DNA of 64,000 nucleotides, from NCBI RefSeq assembly GCF_003858455.1, contig NZ_RQZF01000007.1, forward strand, positions 1-64,000, read 5' to 3'. Below, piece by piece: positions 55,371 through 63,831 of this stretch. Source of the DNA: Schaalia canis. GTDB lineage: Bacteria > Actinomycetota > Actinomycetes > Actinomycetales > Actinomycetaceae. The notes beneath the pieces are model-generated. The model searched no databases and was not told the origin of the DNA. It saw nothing but the letters and a program-made list of their open reading frames with translations. The first letter of the stretch is position 1; each line of letters starts with the position of its first letter. The position numbers and the translations under genes are program-made.

Positions 55371-57881
55371 TCACGATTCTAGCGAGGGGGTTTGGGGGGA
55401 TGGAGCGTCGGCGGATCTGTCAACTGTGGCGGCTTCGAGCAGTTGGCCGAGGGATTCGCGTAGGGCGTGGTACTGCTGGTACCAGGAGCCATGGCTATTG
55501 GCATGGAAACCCGAGGCTTCAGGATGTGCTCGAATCTTATCGATGGCGCACTCCAAGAGAACCTTGTAGCTGGGTTCTTTGCCTTCAGGGAACTCTAGGG
55601 GTGACTGGCGAACTTTTTGATCTCTTCCACCGCGCTCACGCACATTAGCGAGAACATCGCTAAAGGAGAGCGTGCCGTGTGTGATGGGAAGGCGGTTCCT
55701 AACCTCGCGGAGAAGAGTGATCAGCTGGCTGGCTTCGAGGTCCACTAGGCGGCCATGAATATCTGTGGGCGATTGATTGTTGCTGAGCGGGGATGTGCCG
55801 TGCGCGTTGGAGGGCATCAATTCACCGATAATGACCGCGAGTCGATGCTGCGCTTCAATACTGATTCGATCGGTTACAAAAAGCTCTTTCACAACATCCA
55901 TTACGTCAACGATTACCGAGGCTTCATCATTCGGATTTGGAGCATTGACGGCACGAGTGAGTTCTGTTGCAAGTGTGTGGGCCTTTGGTGCCAGTTGCTG
56001 CATCTTCGAATCACCCGCAGCTAGGATTCGGGCCGCTGTGTAGAAGTCGAAGCGATCCATGCAATAGTTGGCAGCTTCAATCAGTGTCTGGTGGGAGAGG
56101 GAGCTTAATCCGAATCGATGAAACTGGATAGTGAACTTCGATTGCTTTGATTCGTTGTAACTGACTGTGGAGGCTAAAAAAACGGGAACTGCGTGGAGAG
56201 CGCCATACTTTTGCGCGGCCATGAGTAGAGTCATGACTACTTCTTTTGGGCCAGAAGCGCCAACGATGATACATCGCGGCTCGTGGGTGCGAAGCCAGCA
56301 GTCGACGCGCCCATGGAGGTCCTGAAGGGGTTTGTGCTGAGCACTTGCTGGCGTGCGATAGTCATGCATCGTGAAGGTGGTCGCCGGCAAATCCCAAGCG
56401 CTCTGGGTTGACGGGGCTCTCTTAAGGCTGTCAACTGAGTCGCGTGTCTCAAGCGCATATTGATGTGATTCTGGCGTGGTAGCAGAGAAGACATGTAGCC
56501 GTTTAGTGGCTGGATGCCCAACTGCCACATCAACGTCATGATCAATAGGGGTTTTTAGTATTTGAAGAGGGAATGGGAGTCTTCCCTTGTCTGAGGGATT
56601 CGTAGTCGTTTGGTGAGAGCTAGTAGGTTGCCTGCGAATGCCTTCTGCATAAAGGAAGCAGACTGCTGGTGACGGCCAGGAGAGCCATGTGGGTCGAGGA
56701 ATCCTTACAGTAGAAAGAAGCTCCGTGAAAAGATTTTCTTGAGATGAGGAACCTTCCGCAAGGCTCTTAAAACTATGGGTTGCCTTGGCAGCAAGTTGGT
56801 TGAGCTGAGATCGATCTGCTAGCCATTGGTCGCAGGCAGGTGCTGAGTCGCCGGTACTCTTCACCACCTTCTGAGCCTCACCAATGACCTTGCCAAGAAA
56901 TAGCTTGGAGTCAAAGAGGTTGGATTGGGAACCGCATTCTTTCCGGCGGCGTTGATATTCCGCCTCAATCCACGCTCGTATCGACATTCCGCCTGCTAAA
57001 TCCCCACGGGAGACATCCAGAAGGCTAAGGAAAGCGAGAGCATCGGCGAGCTCTTCCTCGGCGTTGGAGGGAGTTTCGGGACTCTTCTCGCCTAGCGCTA
57101 TTTCGATCTTGTTAACAGCTTCTTGAATGGTTTGATCTTCTGGGAAGAGCTTTGCCGCAATAGTTGGAAACCCTAGCCCCATGAGCCAGCCCCATTGGGT
57201 TTGTTCAATGGATGCTTGTTTGTTCATAAGCTCAACAAGTGTCTGGGCATCCTCCTTGAGGGGCAGAATGGACCATTTTCCTCTATACGTGGCTTCAAGC
57301 GCTGCTGCGCAGGTTAATAGGAGACTAGTGGCTCCTCCGCCGAAGACTAGGCGGGCGACTGAGTCGGGGGTTTCTTGAGCAATCGCTTCGAGTGTTCTCT
57401 GAGCACTCTCTATGTTGTCCGTTTCCTGGAGTGATGGAAAAATCAGTGGGTCGGGGAGCTCTAGTGAGCATCCGTATGCCTTGCTAATCCTTGTCGAGAG
57501 GGCTCTGAGTACCGAGTGAAGTGCGTGAGCAAGTGCATCAGTGGGGGTGTGTCCGCCTTTGCATCCAACCAATAGAAGCGAGATTGAATCGTCTCCAGCC
57601 CGCTGAGCATTTTCAAAGATTTTGGCCAGAGGTGGGGTTTCCTCTGAAGTTTTTGCGGTGAAAGAAACGAAGTCTTCAAGCTTTTCTGCGGTTGGAAAGG
57701 AGCTCTGGAAGACAGCGTTCCATAGCTCATCTTCAGATGGGGTTGCAATTTGTGAGAGTCTGAGTTGGCTGCTGAGAGTAGTGAAACTTGAGGCCACGGC
57801 AGTGGGAATTTCTTTCTCACAGAACTTTGGTTGATCAATCCCCAGATCAGCGAGCCCTACAACGTGTACCACTAGTGTCAT
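55371..57881 (-). CDS. CARF-like/HEPN ribonuclease (Csm6-like), putative cyclic-oligonucleotide effector
   Basis: An 836-aa protein. The ATG at 57881 is used because AGAGGA lies about 9 nt upstream; 12 further in-frame codons are less likely. Two Rossmann-like ligand-binding stretches are suggested: SLLLVGCKGGHTPTDALAHAL with VFGGGATSLLLTCAAALEA (100-205) and RCIIVGASGPKEVVMTLLMAA (about 535-555). The C-terminal part contains FDFYTAARIL (about 610) and the HEPN motif RNRLPITHG (728-736, R-x6-H type), very like Csm6/TIGR02710 proteins. It would be an RNase switched on by cyclic oligoadenylate from the divergent Cas10. The N-terminus is longer than in classical Csm6, perhaps with a doubled sensor. 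Base composition looks lower in GC than the neighbours. Confidence 0.74.
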   Translation of the reverse strand: MTLVVHVVGLADLGIDQPKFCEKEIPTAVASSFTTLSSQLRLSQIATPSEDELWNAVFQSSFPTAEKLEDFVSFTAKTSEETPPLAKIFENAQRAGDDSISLLLVGCKGGHTPTDALAHALHSVLRALSTRISKAYGCSLELPDPLIFPSLQETDNIESAQRTLEAIAQETPDSVARLVFGGGATSLLLTCAAALEATYRGKWSILPLKEDAQTLVELMNKQASIEQTQWGWLMGLGFPTIAAKLFPEDQTIQEAVNKIEIALGEKSPETPSNAEEELADALAFLSLLDVSRGDLAGGMSIRAWIEAEYQRRRKECGSQSNLFDSKLFLGKVIGEAQKVVKSTGDSAPACDQWLADRSQLNQLAAKATHSFKSLAEGSSSQENLFTELLSTVRIPRPTWLSWPSPAVCFLYAEGIRRQPTSSHQTTTNPSDKGRLPFPLQILKTPIDHDVDVAVGHPATKRLHVFSATTPESHQYALETRDSVDSLKRAPSTQSAWDLPATTFTMHDYRTPASAQHKPLQDLHGRVDCWLRTHEPRCIIVGASGPKEVVMTLLMAAQKYGALHAVPVFLASTVSYNESKQSKFTIQFHRFGLSSLSHQTLIEAANYCMDRFDFYTAARILAAGDSKMQQLAPKAHTLATELTRAVNAPNPNDEASVIVDVMDVVKELFVTDRISIEAQHRLAVIIGELMPSNAHGTSPLSNNQSPTDIHGRLVDLEASQLITLLREVRNRLPITHGTLSFSDVLANVRERGGRDQKVRQSPLEFPEGKEPSYKVLLECAIDKIRAHPEASGFHANSHGSWYQQYHALRESLGQLLEAATVDRSADAPSPQTPSLES

Positions 57882-58068
57882 TGTCTGTGTCCTCTCCGCG
57901 GCCTCGTTACCGCGCAATGTTCAATTGTGACTCTTCGGAGAAGAAAAGAAAAGGTTTTGCGCAAACTATCGGAGTGCGCAGTCATTTTCCCAGGTCGGCC
58001 TACGGATGATGGAGATTCGGGGATGCTGTGTCAGACTGTCTGTAGAGATGAACCAAAGGAGGTTCCTG
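57882..58068. promoter_or_regulatory. divergent intergenic region between effector and cas10 operons
   Basis: 187 bases that must hold both promoters. No repeat-spacer structure and no clear -35/-10 pair stands out. Confidence 0.4.
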
Positions 58069-59994
58069 ATGCACCTGGTCATGCTGGAAACAAATGGCAA
58101 CCAGCGTTTTGTCTTTGCGTCCCCGCGTTTACGCGATGCGATTGGGGCGTCATATCTGTTGACTCAGTTAGACGCCTGGACGAAAGATGCATACTGCGAA
58201 CTAAAGCGCAAGAAGTCTCACTCAGACAAAGACGCATGTGTTTCTCTCTCGGACAAGGAAAAAGCTCGTATTGCTCGTTCATACGAGGATGCCTGCGTTT
58301 CTCGTTCCTCCGGCAAGGTGATTCTCCGCGTGGATGACGATGTCGCCGCGCGTCAACTTATTTCCGCTGTCACGCAGCGAGTGGCCGCACAAGCGCCAGG
58401 CATGGATGTCACGGGTGTGCACATCGGGATTGGAAACGGACCCGTGACCGGCGATCATCTGAGAAAAATCCACGAGGTCGCTGCACGCCATGCGGTTTCA
58501 CGGGCACCAGCACAAGCACGCTTCCCTCAGATGCCCTTTCTTGTGCGCGGGCGCGATTCCTCGCTACCTGCTTCACCTCGTTTGAAGACATTCATTCCCG
58601 CGCTGTCGGATGAAGCTAAGGATGACCGGGCGACAGCTTTGGCGCTACCAAGCCGCATCAAGCGTTACTATGCGCTGCACGGGCGTGAGGGCTTCCTGGA
58701 GAGCATGGCCGAGGACGGTGGCGAAGGTGCACTTGAATGGCAAAACCTCCGCAGGGATACGAACAAGCTTGAGGATGAGCTGAAACAACAGCTTGACAAG
58801 CAGCTCACGGCAATGGAGCGAGCGTTCGAAGGGAAGGCCCCCCTCACCCCACCGAAGAAGGATGAGAGACTGCTTTCCAGGGTGGCGGTTATTCACATTG
58901 ATGGCAACGGCATTGGCGCTCTCATGCAAAACCTTCAGGTGGCATTGGAGGAGGTTCAAAAACATCCTGAACTGCTGACACGTCTCAAGCAGTCAGAAGA
59001 GAAGCTAGATCTCAACAAAAACAATTCTGACGCCTTCCCCAATTTCGTGAAGGCCATTAACGCAGCCCTCGAAAAAGCCATCGCCGACGCGTGCCGCCAT
59101 GCTTACTGGCTGGTTGCACGCCTGCAATATCCCGAGGTCGTTCGTGACGGCTTAACGGATGAACAAATCGTGCATGTCGTGCCTGTGCTCTTGGGTGGCG
59201 ATGATGCAACTGTCATTGCCGATGGCGACTATGCCATACCGTTCACCGCAGAATTCCTTCGCGCCTTCGAGCAGGCCACTGCGGCAGATCCGCTACTGTC
59301 AGTCGTTGCTGAGGATGGGAAATTCACGGCAGGCGCGGGTATTGCGATTGTGCGCACCGCCTTTCCCTTCCACTTGGCCTACGATCTGGCAGAGCACCTG
59401 GCATCTCAAGCGAAGACGATCGGCAAGCGCTACCAAGTCTCGACCTTCTCTTACCATCAGCTGGTTGATACCACGATCCTCGACCCTGCGGCTCTGATCG
59501 CGAGGTATAAGGATCTTGCCTGCAACACTTTCGTGGTCAGCGAAAGCGGTCAGGCGGCAGCCTCGTCAAACGAGGGCGACGTACATCCAACGGAGGCCCC
59601 ACAATGGGCCGACATGCTCCGTAAGGTGGCACTCTTTACCGGCCTGACTCCCGCGGAAGGCCAGAGCGAGGCGGTCGCCTTCCCCGGCACGCGAGCCCAA
59701 AGGATGCGCCGCTATGCCGCCTTGATCGCAGCGGACAAGAACACAGTTGAGTACGGGCTACCGCCGATCGAAACGGGGCCAAACAAGCGGGATGGAAAGA
59801 AGCCTTCGCAACTGCTCGCAGATGAATGGGAGGTCGCAAAGGGCGAAAGTGAAGCCCTGAAGGCGGCGTGTGAAGCGATTGGCAGCCACACGTTCTTCTT
59901 CGATCTGATCAACCTCAAGGAGCTGCTGCCAGAGGCTTATCTGCGCGGTGAACTGGGGCTGACCTCGGATGATAACGACGCTTCGGGCAAGTGA
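58069..59994 (+). CDS. cas10: Cas10 with GGDD cyclase motif, lacking the HD domain
   Basis: A 641-aa type III signature protein. The ATG at 58069 is chosen for a perfect AAAGGAGG 6 nt upstream. The N-terminus MHLVMLETNGNQRFVFASPRLRDAIGASYLL is a palm-domain start with no HD motif before it. Palm domain: IHIDGNGIGALM with D278, and LLGGDDATV with G376-G377-D378-D379, the cyclase active site. TAGAGIAIVRTAFPFHLAYDLAEHLA follows, as in Cmr2/Csm1. It is therefore expected to make cyclic oligoadenylate (or SAM-AMP) but not to cut DNA by HD. A 13-nt gap separates it from the next gene. The subtype is unclear. Confidence 0.87.
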   Translation: MHLVMLETNGNQRFVFASPRLRDAIGASYLLTQLDAWTKDAYCELKRKKSHSDKDACVSLSDKEKARIARSYEDACVSRSSGKVILRVDDDVAARQLISAVTQRVAAQAPGMDVTGVHIGIGNGPVTGDHLRKIHEVAARHAVSRAPAQARFPQMPFLVRGRDSSLPASPRLKTFIPALSDEAKDDRATALALPSRIKRYYALHGREGFLESMAEDGGEGALEWQNLRRDTNKLEDELKQQLDKQLTAMERAFEGKAPLTPPKKDERLLSRVAVIHIDGNGIGALMQNLQVALEEVQKHPELLTRLKQSEEKLDLNKNNSDAFPNFVKAINAALEKAIADACRHAYWLVARLQYPEVVRDGLTDEQIVHVVPVLLGGDDATVIADGDYAIPFTAEFLRAFEQATAADPLLSVVAEDGKFTAGAGIAIVRTAFPFHLAYDLAEHLASQAKTIGKRYQVSTFSYHQLVDTTILDPAALIARYKDLACNTFVVSESGQAAASSNEGDVHPTEAPQWADMLRKVALFTGLTPAEGQSEAVAFPGTRAQRMRRYAALIAADKNTVEYGLPPIETGPNKRDGKKPSQLLADEWEVAKGESEALKAACEAIGSHTFFFDLINLKELLPEAYLRGELGLTSDDNDASGK

Positions 59995-60007
59995 GGAGAG
60001 AACACCG

Positions 60008-62164
60008 ATGACACATACAAATCGCTCCGCGCAGCCTGAGGCGTTACCCATCCGCATTCAGTTCACAACCAACTGGGGTGTGGCTACAGGCGAAGGCTCG
60101 CGAGGCATCGTGAACTCCACCGTTGAGACCGACGCGAAAGGCTATCCACTTGTGCGGGCCACCGTCCTGACCGGCATTATGCGTGAGCAGGCTGAGGTCG
60201 TCGCCCGCGCTCTGGATGGTGGTGGAGAGCCCGACGGGGCTGGTCGTGATGAAGCAGCGCAGCAGTGGCAGACATTCGTCGCTGGCCTTTTTGGTTCACG
60301 AGGCCGAGCCGCTGGAGGCAGCGGGGAGGACGCCGCGCCCAGCGAAGGGACGACGGCCAGGCTCCTGATTTTTGGCGATGCCAAGATCGACAAGGATCGC
60401 GAGGACTCGAACCAGAAGTGCACTACTGAAGCCGTGAGTATCTCTATTGACCCGGAAACCGGCTCAGTCAAGAACGACTTCTTCCGCACGATTGAGCGCG
60501 CCACGGCCAATACGCTCACGAGCACAGTTGATTTCATGGCGGTTGACCATGCGGGCAACCCCATCGAGTGGACAGAAGAACAACAGCAGGCCGTCCGTTT
60601 TGTCCTGAGTCTTGCGGCCACGCTGGTACGTGGTATCGGGTCGGATCGAAGCGCTGGTGATGGTGAGTGCACGGTGCTTGTGGGCGAGCACTCTGATGAG
60701 GTTCAGCAACGCCAGTGGTGCAAGAAGAAGATGGAGGAATACCTCTCAGCGTCATCAGAGGAACGCGAGAAGAAATGGCCCCCGCACCTTCCCGAGGCAT
60801 CACAGGACCTCAAGGCCGCACCTCTCATTGAGACTCAGCGGGATGCGACGCATGGACACGATACGGCCTCCGCAGGCTTCGTAGAAATCCCCCTGACATT
60901 GAAACTTTGCAGCCCAGTGGTCTCCTACGAGGTTCCCATGTCCAACGAGGTGCGCACTCTGGACTTCCTGCGTGGTACGACCCTGCTGCCCTGGGTCCAC
61001 AGCCGACTGCGCGCTGCGATGCCTGATAGTGAGATCGTCCGCGATGCAGCGGTAAACGGCGATCTATTCGTCTCGGATGCACTGTTCATGGCTAAAGCTC
61101 CTGGTTCTCCAAGCAGCGGTGAGGATACGCCGGTCGTCGGCTTGCCCGCTCCCTTGTGCCTGTCGCGGAGCAAAGCTGCTGGCGATGATGCGGACCATGT
61201 TCTCAACCGTCTGCGGACGGCTCCTGCGAAGAAGGATGGGGGCATCCCTGAAGCCCATGTGCCACTGCGTGGAGGATTCATTTTCCATAGTGGTGCCGAG
61301 GCTCCTATCTCCTTTGGTGCTCCCAGCACGGTTGGCCGCCAATCCAACGCCCACAATGCCGTCACCGGTGCGACGGCGAATGCTCAGTTGTTCCTAGTGC
61401 GGGCGCTTGCGGCCGAACAGGACTTCGGCGCGACGGTCATAATGTCGGCCAGGCTTCAGCAGGAACTGTCTTCTCTTGACCTTTCTGCAGTTCTTAGCGG
61501 AGAGGCGCGCCTGGGCACGCGTAAGCTTTCTGGCACTTACGGTCAGGTGACATGTCAAGCAGGTGCCGTTCGGGAGGTACCTCGACACCCCGATTACTGG
61601 AGTAAGCCTGACTCAGACCATGAGGATGGGCCATGGGAGGATGACAACACCACGACCCTGTGGTGTGCGTCGGACCTGCTGGTGCGATCCGCATCCCTGG
61701 GGCATGGCGGCAGCGTGGAGGATATTCTTCGTGCTCTTCAAGATGCGGGAGCGGAGGTGGATCGGGTCGAAGAGCCGAGACCTAATACACCTGAAGATGA
61801 ACTGTTCCGCGTGTCCATTCGCCACCGCCGAGTGGACTCATGGTCAGGTGGCGGCGATGGAGCCGACGGGCAGCCTCGCCCCACCCGCGTTGCCGTTCAA
61901 GCAGGGTCGGTTCTACGCGTGAAGCTCGCCCCGGAGGCAGACAAGGATCAGGTGACCGAGGCGCTAGCGAAAATTGCCGCCACCGGACTGGGAGACCTGA
62001 GAGCGCAAGGATACGGGCGGATCCTGGTCGGGCATCCTCTTCTGCGGGAGGAACGTATCACCATTACTCAGCCGCCAAACGAGGCTCCCGCCGGTACTGA
62101 GGCCAGTGCAGACACCGAGGACTGTGCAGATAGTGAGGCAGTGGAAGGGAGCGTAGAGGCATGA
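60008..62164 (+). CDS. double Cas7-like RAMP protein 1
   Basis: A 718-aa protein starting behind GTGAGGAGAG, 13 nt after cas10. It reads as two fused Cas7/Csm3-type RAMP modules. Module 1 (about 10-230): IRIQFTTNWGVATGEGSRGIV, LVRATVLTGIMREQ, Gly-rich loop LVRGIGSDRSAGDGE (about 205-220). Module 2 (about 290-675): FVEIPLTLKLCSPVVSYEV, TLDFLRGTTLLPWVHSRLR, and the C-terminal loop GLGDLRAQGYGRI (about 659-671). The tail is acidic. It should form part of the crRNA-binding backbone. The usual target-cleaving Asp is not obvious. It overlaps the next gene by ATGA. Confidence 0.78.
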   Translation: MTHTNRSAQPEALPIRIQFTTNWGVATGEGSRGIVNSTVETDAKGYPLVRATVLTGIMREQAEVVARALDGGGEPDGAGRDEAAQQWQTFVAGLFGSRGRAAGGSGEDAAPSEGTTARLLIFGDAKIDKDREDSNQKCTTEAVSISIDPETGSVKNDFFRTIERATANTLTSTVDFMAVDHAGNPIEWTEEQQQAVRFVLSLAATLVRGIGSDRSAGDGECTVLVGEHSDEVQQRQWCKKKMEEYLSASSEEREKKWPPHLPEASQDLKAAPLIETQRDATHGHDTASAGFVEIPLTLKLCSPVVSYEVPMSNEVRTLDFLRGTTLLPWVHSRLRAAMPDSEIVRDAAVNGDLFVSDALFMAKAPGSPSSGEDTPVVGLPAPLCLSRSKAAGDDADHVLNRLRTAPAKKDGGIPEAHVPLRGGFIFHSGAEAPISFGAPSTVGRQSNAHNAVTGATANAQLFLVRALAAEQDFGATVIMSARLQQELSSLDLSAVLSGEARLGTRKLSGTYGQVTCQAGAVREVPRHPDYWSKPDSDHEDGPWEDDNTTTLWCASDLLVRSASLGHGGSVEDILRALQDAGAEVDRVEEPRPNTPEDELFRVSIRHRRVDSWSGGGDGADGQPRPTRVAVQAGSVLRVKLAPEADKDQVTEALAKIAATGLGDLRAQGYGRILVGHPLLREERITITQPPNEAPAGTEASADTEDCADSEAVEGSVEA

Positions 62165-63831
62165 GCATCACGCGCTATGAACTAACGATGTATCTGAAAA
62201 CCACATCGGCGCTGCACTCAGGCGGGGTTGAGGAGACGGTCAATCGTGAAGACCCCGAGACGAAGCAGGAGCGGAAAGCGACCGCGCAGCGTTTTGCTCG
62301 GGACGGTCAGGGGCAGCCTTACCTGCCGGGGCGCTCTATCAAAGGTGCGATCCGTGCCGCTTGCGAGCAGACTGTCGCTCGGGCGGATGGTGCAATTGAC
62401 GAGGACGGGCTGCTCACGAAGGACTCCCTCAATGCGCTGTGGGGTGGTGAGACAGCTGCCTCGGTGCTGACTGTTCATCCGATTGTCCTGCCTGTTGTTG
62501 AGGAGGCGGCAGAAGAGAAGAGTGCCAGGCAAGCCCAGGACGGTGCCCATGCTGTGTTGCGAGAGCGCCCAGGTATCGCCATTGACCGCTACTGGGGTGC
62601 TGTGGGTGATGGGGCCCTTTTCGTCCACGAGGTGCTGCCTGCTGGTGCGGAACTGAAACTGCGAATTAGCGCGCATGTGGATACCGAGTCGGGCAGGACG
62701 CCTGAGCAGGTTGAAGCACTGCTGCGTTTGATTGTGGAGCTCTTCAAAGCAGAGCAGATCACTTTCGGTAAGCGTAAAAACACGGGTTGGGGTGGTGTCA
62801 CACTCGCCCAAGACTTGCCTGAAAAGTCGGTTTTCCTGACAAGGACAAAGCTTGATACTCCTGACGGGCTAGTCTCATGGCTTAGCGGCGGAGAGAAGCT
62901 TCCTCTTGAAGAGCTTCCTGCCATTGAGAGTGTGTCCGATGTTCAGGAACGAGTGACGATCCGCGTAAAGTGGTCGAGTCCGACGGGCATTCTGGTGGCC
63001 GATCCTGAACGGCGTGAAGCGCGTAAAGAGGCTGAAAACGATCCTGAGAAGAAGGAAAGCGTGCCCACCGAGCAATGGCGTGATCGTGAGGGCGACTGTC
63101 TGGTGATCCCAGGTTCGTCGATTCGCGGGGCCCTGCGTAATCGGGCGACTCGGATTGCCAGGACGATACTGTTTGCGACCGAAGGTGTAGGCGGGGAGTA
63201 CACCTCGGACTGGTCGGACGAGGACGTGCACAAGCAGCTAGCAGCCGACGTGCCGTTGATTCATGACCTCTTTGGGACTACTGATCGTCGTGGCGCACTG
63301 ACTGTCCGCGAGGTTCGATCAAGAACACTGGGCGAGAAGATCACGGTCACCCACAATGCGGGGGATCGCTGGACAGGAGGTGTCATTGATGGCGGCTTGT
63401 ACTCCGAGGAGTACTACGTCGATACGGACTGGGAGCCGATCGTCCTCGAGATCAACCTTGCACACCTGTTCCGCGTAAAGGAGGGCGAGCGGATACCAGC
63501 GACTTACACCGAGGGGAGGTGCCGCGCCGCCCTCGTCCTTCTAGGACTCGTGATGGCTGAACTTGCCACTGGAACTCTGCCGATTGGTAGCCGAGCTACG
63601 CGCGGTATGGGCGCTGTGGAGGTCAAGACAGTGGAAGTGTCCGGACCTAAGGAACTGCTTGGCACGCCCCGATGGGAGCTCGAGGGCGGTGGACAGGCGA
63701 TTGCGCGAGAGCTTCTCAAGAAGCTGCGCGAAATGAATGAGGAAATCAGCGGTAATTGGACGGATTATTTGACGAAGGAGCCCGAGGCCGCCCCCTCGGC
63801 CAGTGGTGAAGGTTCGGAGGAGCAGGCATGA
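62161..63831 (+). CDS. double Cas7-like RAMP protein 2 (Csm3-type)
   Basis: A 556-aa protein with two RAMP modules, overlapping both neighbours by ATGA. Module 1: YELTMYLKTTSALHSGGVE, QPYLPGRSIKGAIRAACEQ (from 52), Gly-rich loop TFGKRKNTGWGGVTLA (201-216). Module 2: VTIRVKWSSPTGILV, CLVIPGSSIRGALRNRA (about 313-329), DLFGTTDRRGALTVREVRS (about 369-387), loop GSRATRGMGAVEV (about 477-489). The P-G-S-S-x-K/R-G and DLFG motifs are classic Csm3/Cmr4 marks. It is the second backbone subunit of the effector complex. Confidence 0.85.
   Translation: MSITRYELTMYLKTTSALHSGGVEETVNREDPETKQERKATAQRFARDGQGQPYLPGRSIKGAIRAACEQTVARADGAIDEDGLLTKDSLNALWGGETAASVLTVHPIVLPVVEEAAEEKSARQAQDGAHAVLRERPGIAIDRYWGAVGDGALFVHEVLPAGAELKLRISAHVDTESGRTPEQVEALLRLIVELFKAEQITFGKRKNTGWGGVTLAQDLPEKSVFLTRTKLDTPDGLVSWLSGGEKLPLEELPAIESVSDVQERVTIRVKWSSPTGILVADPERREARKEAENDPEKKESVPTEQWRDREGDCLVIPGSSIRGALRNRATRIARTILFATEGVGGEYTSDWSDEDVHKQLAADVPLIHDLFGTTDRRGALTVREVRSRTLGEKITVTHNAGDRWTGGVIDGGLYSEEYYVDTDWEPIVLEINLAHLFRVKEGERIPATYTEGRCRAALVLLGLVMAELATGTLPIGSRATRGMGAVEVKTVEVSGPKELLGTPRWELEGGGQAIARELLKKLREMNEEISGNWTDYLTKEPEAAPSASGEGSEEQA

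Noticed and set aside
57882-58068. Possible mini-CRISPR or leader between the divergent operons
   Set aside because: No repeated unit can be found in the 187 bases.
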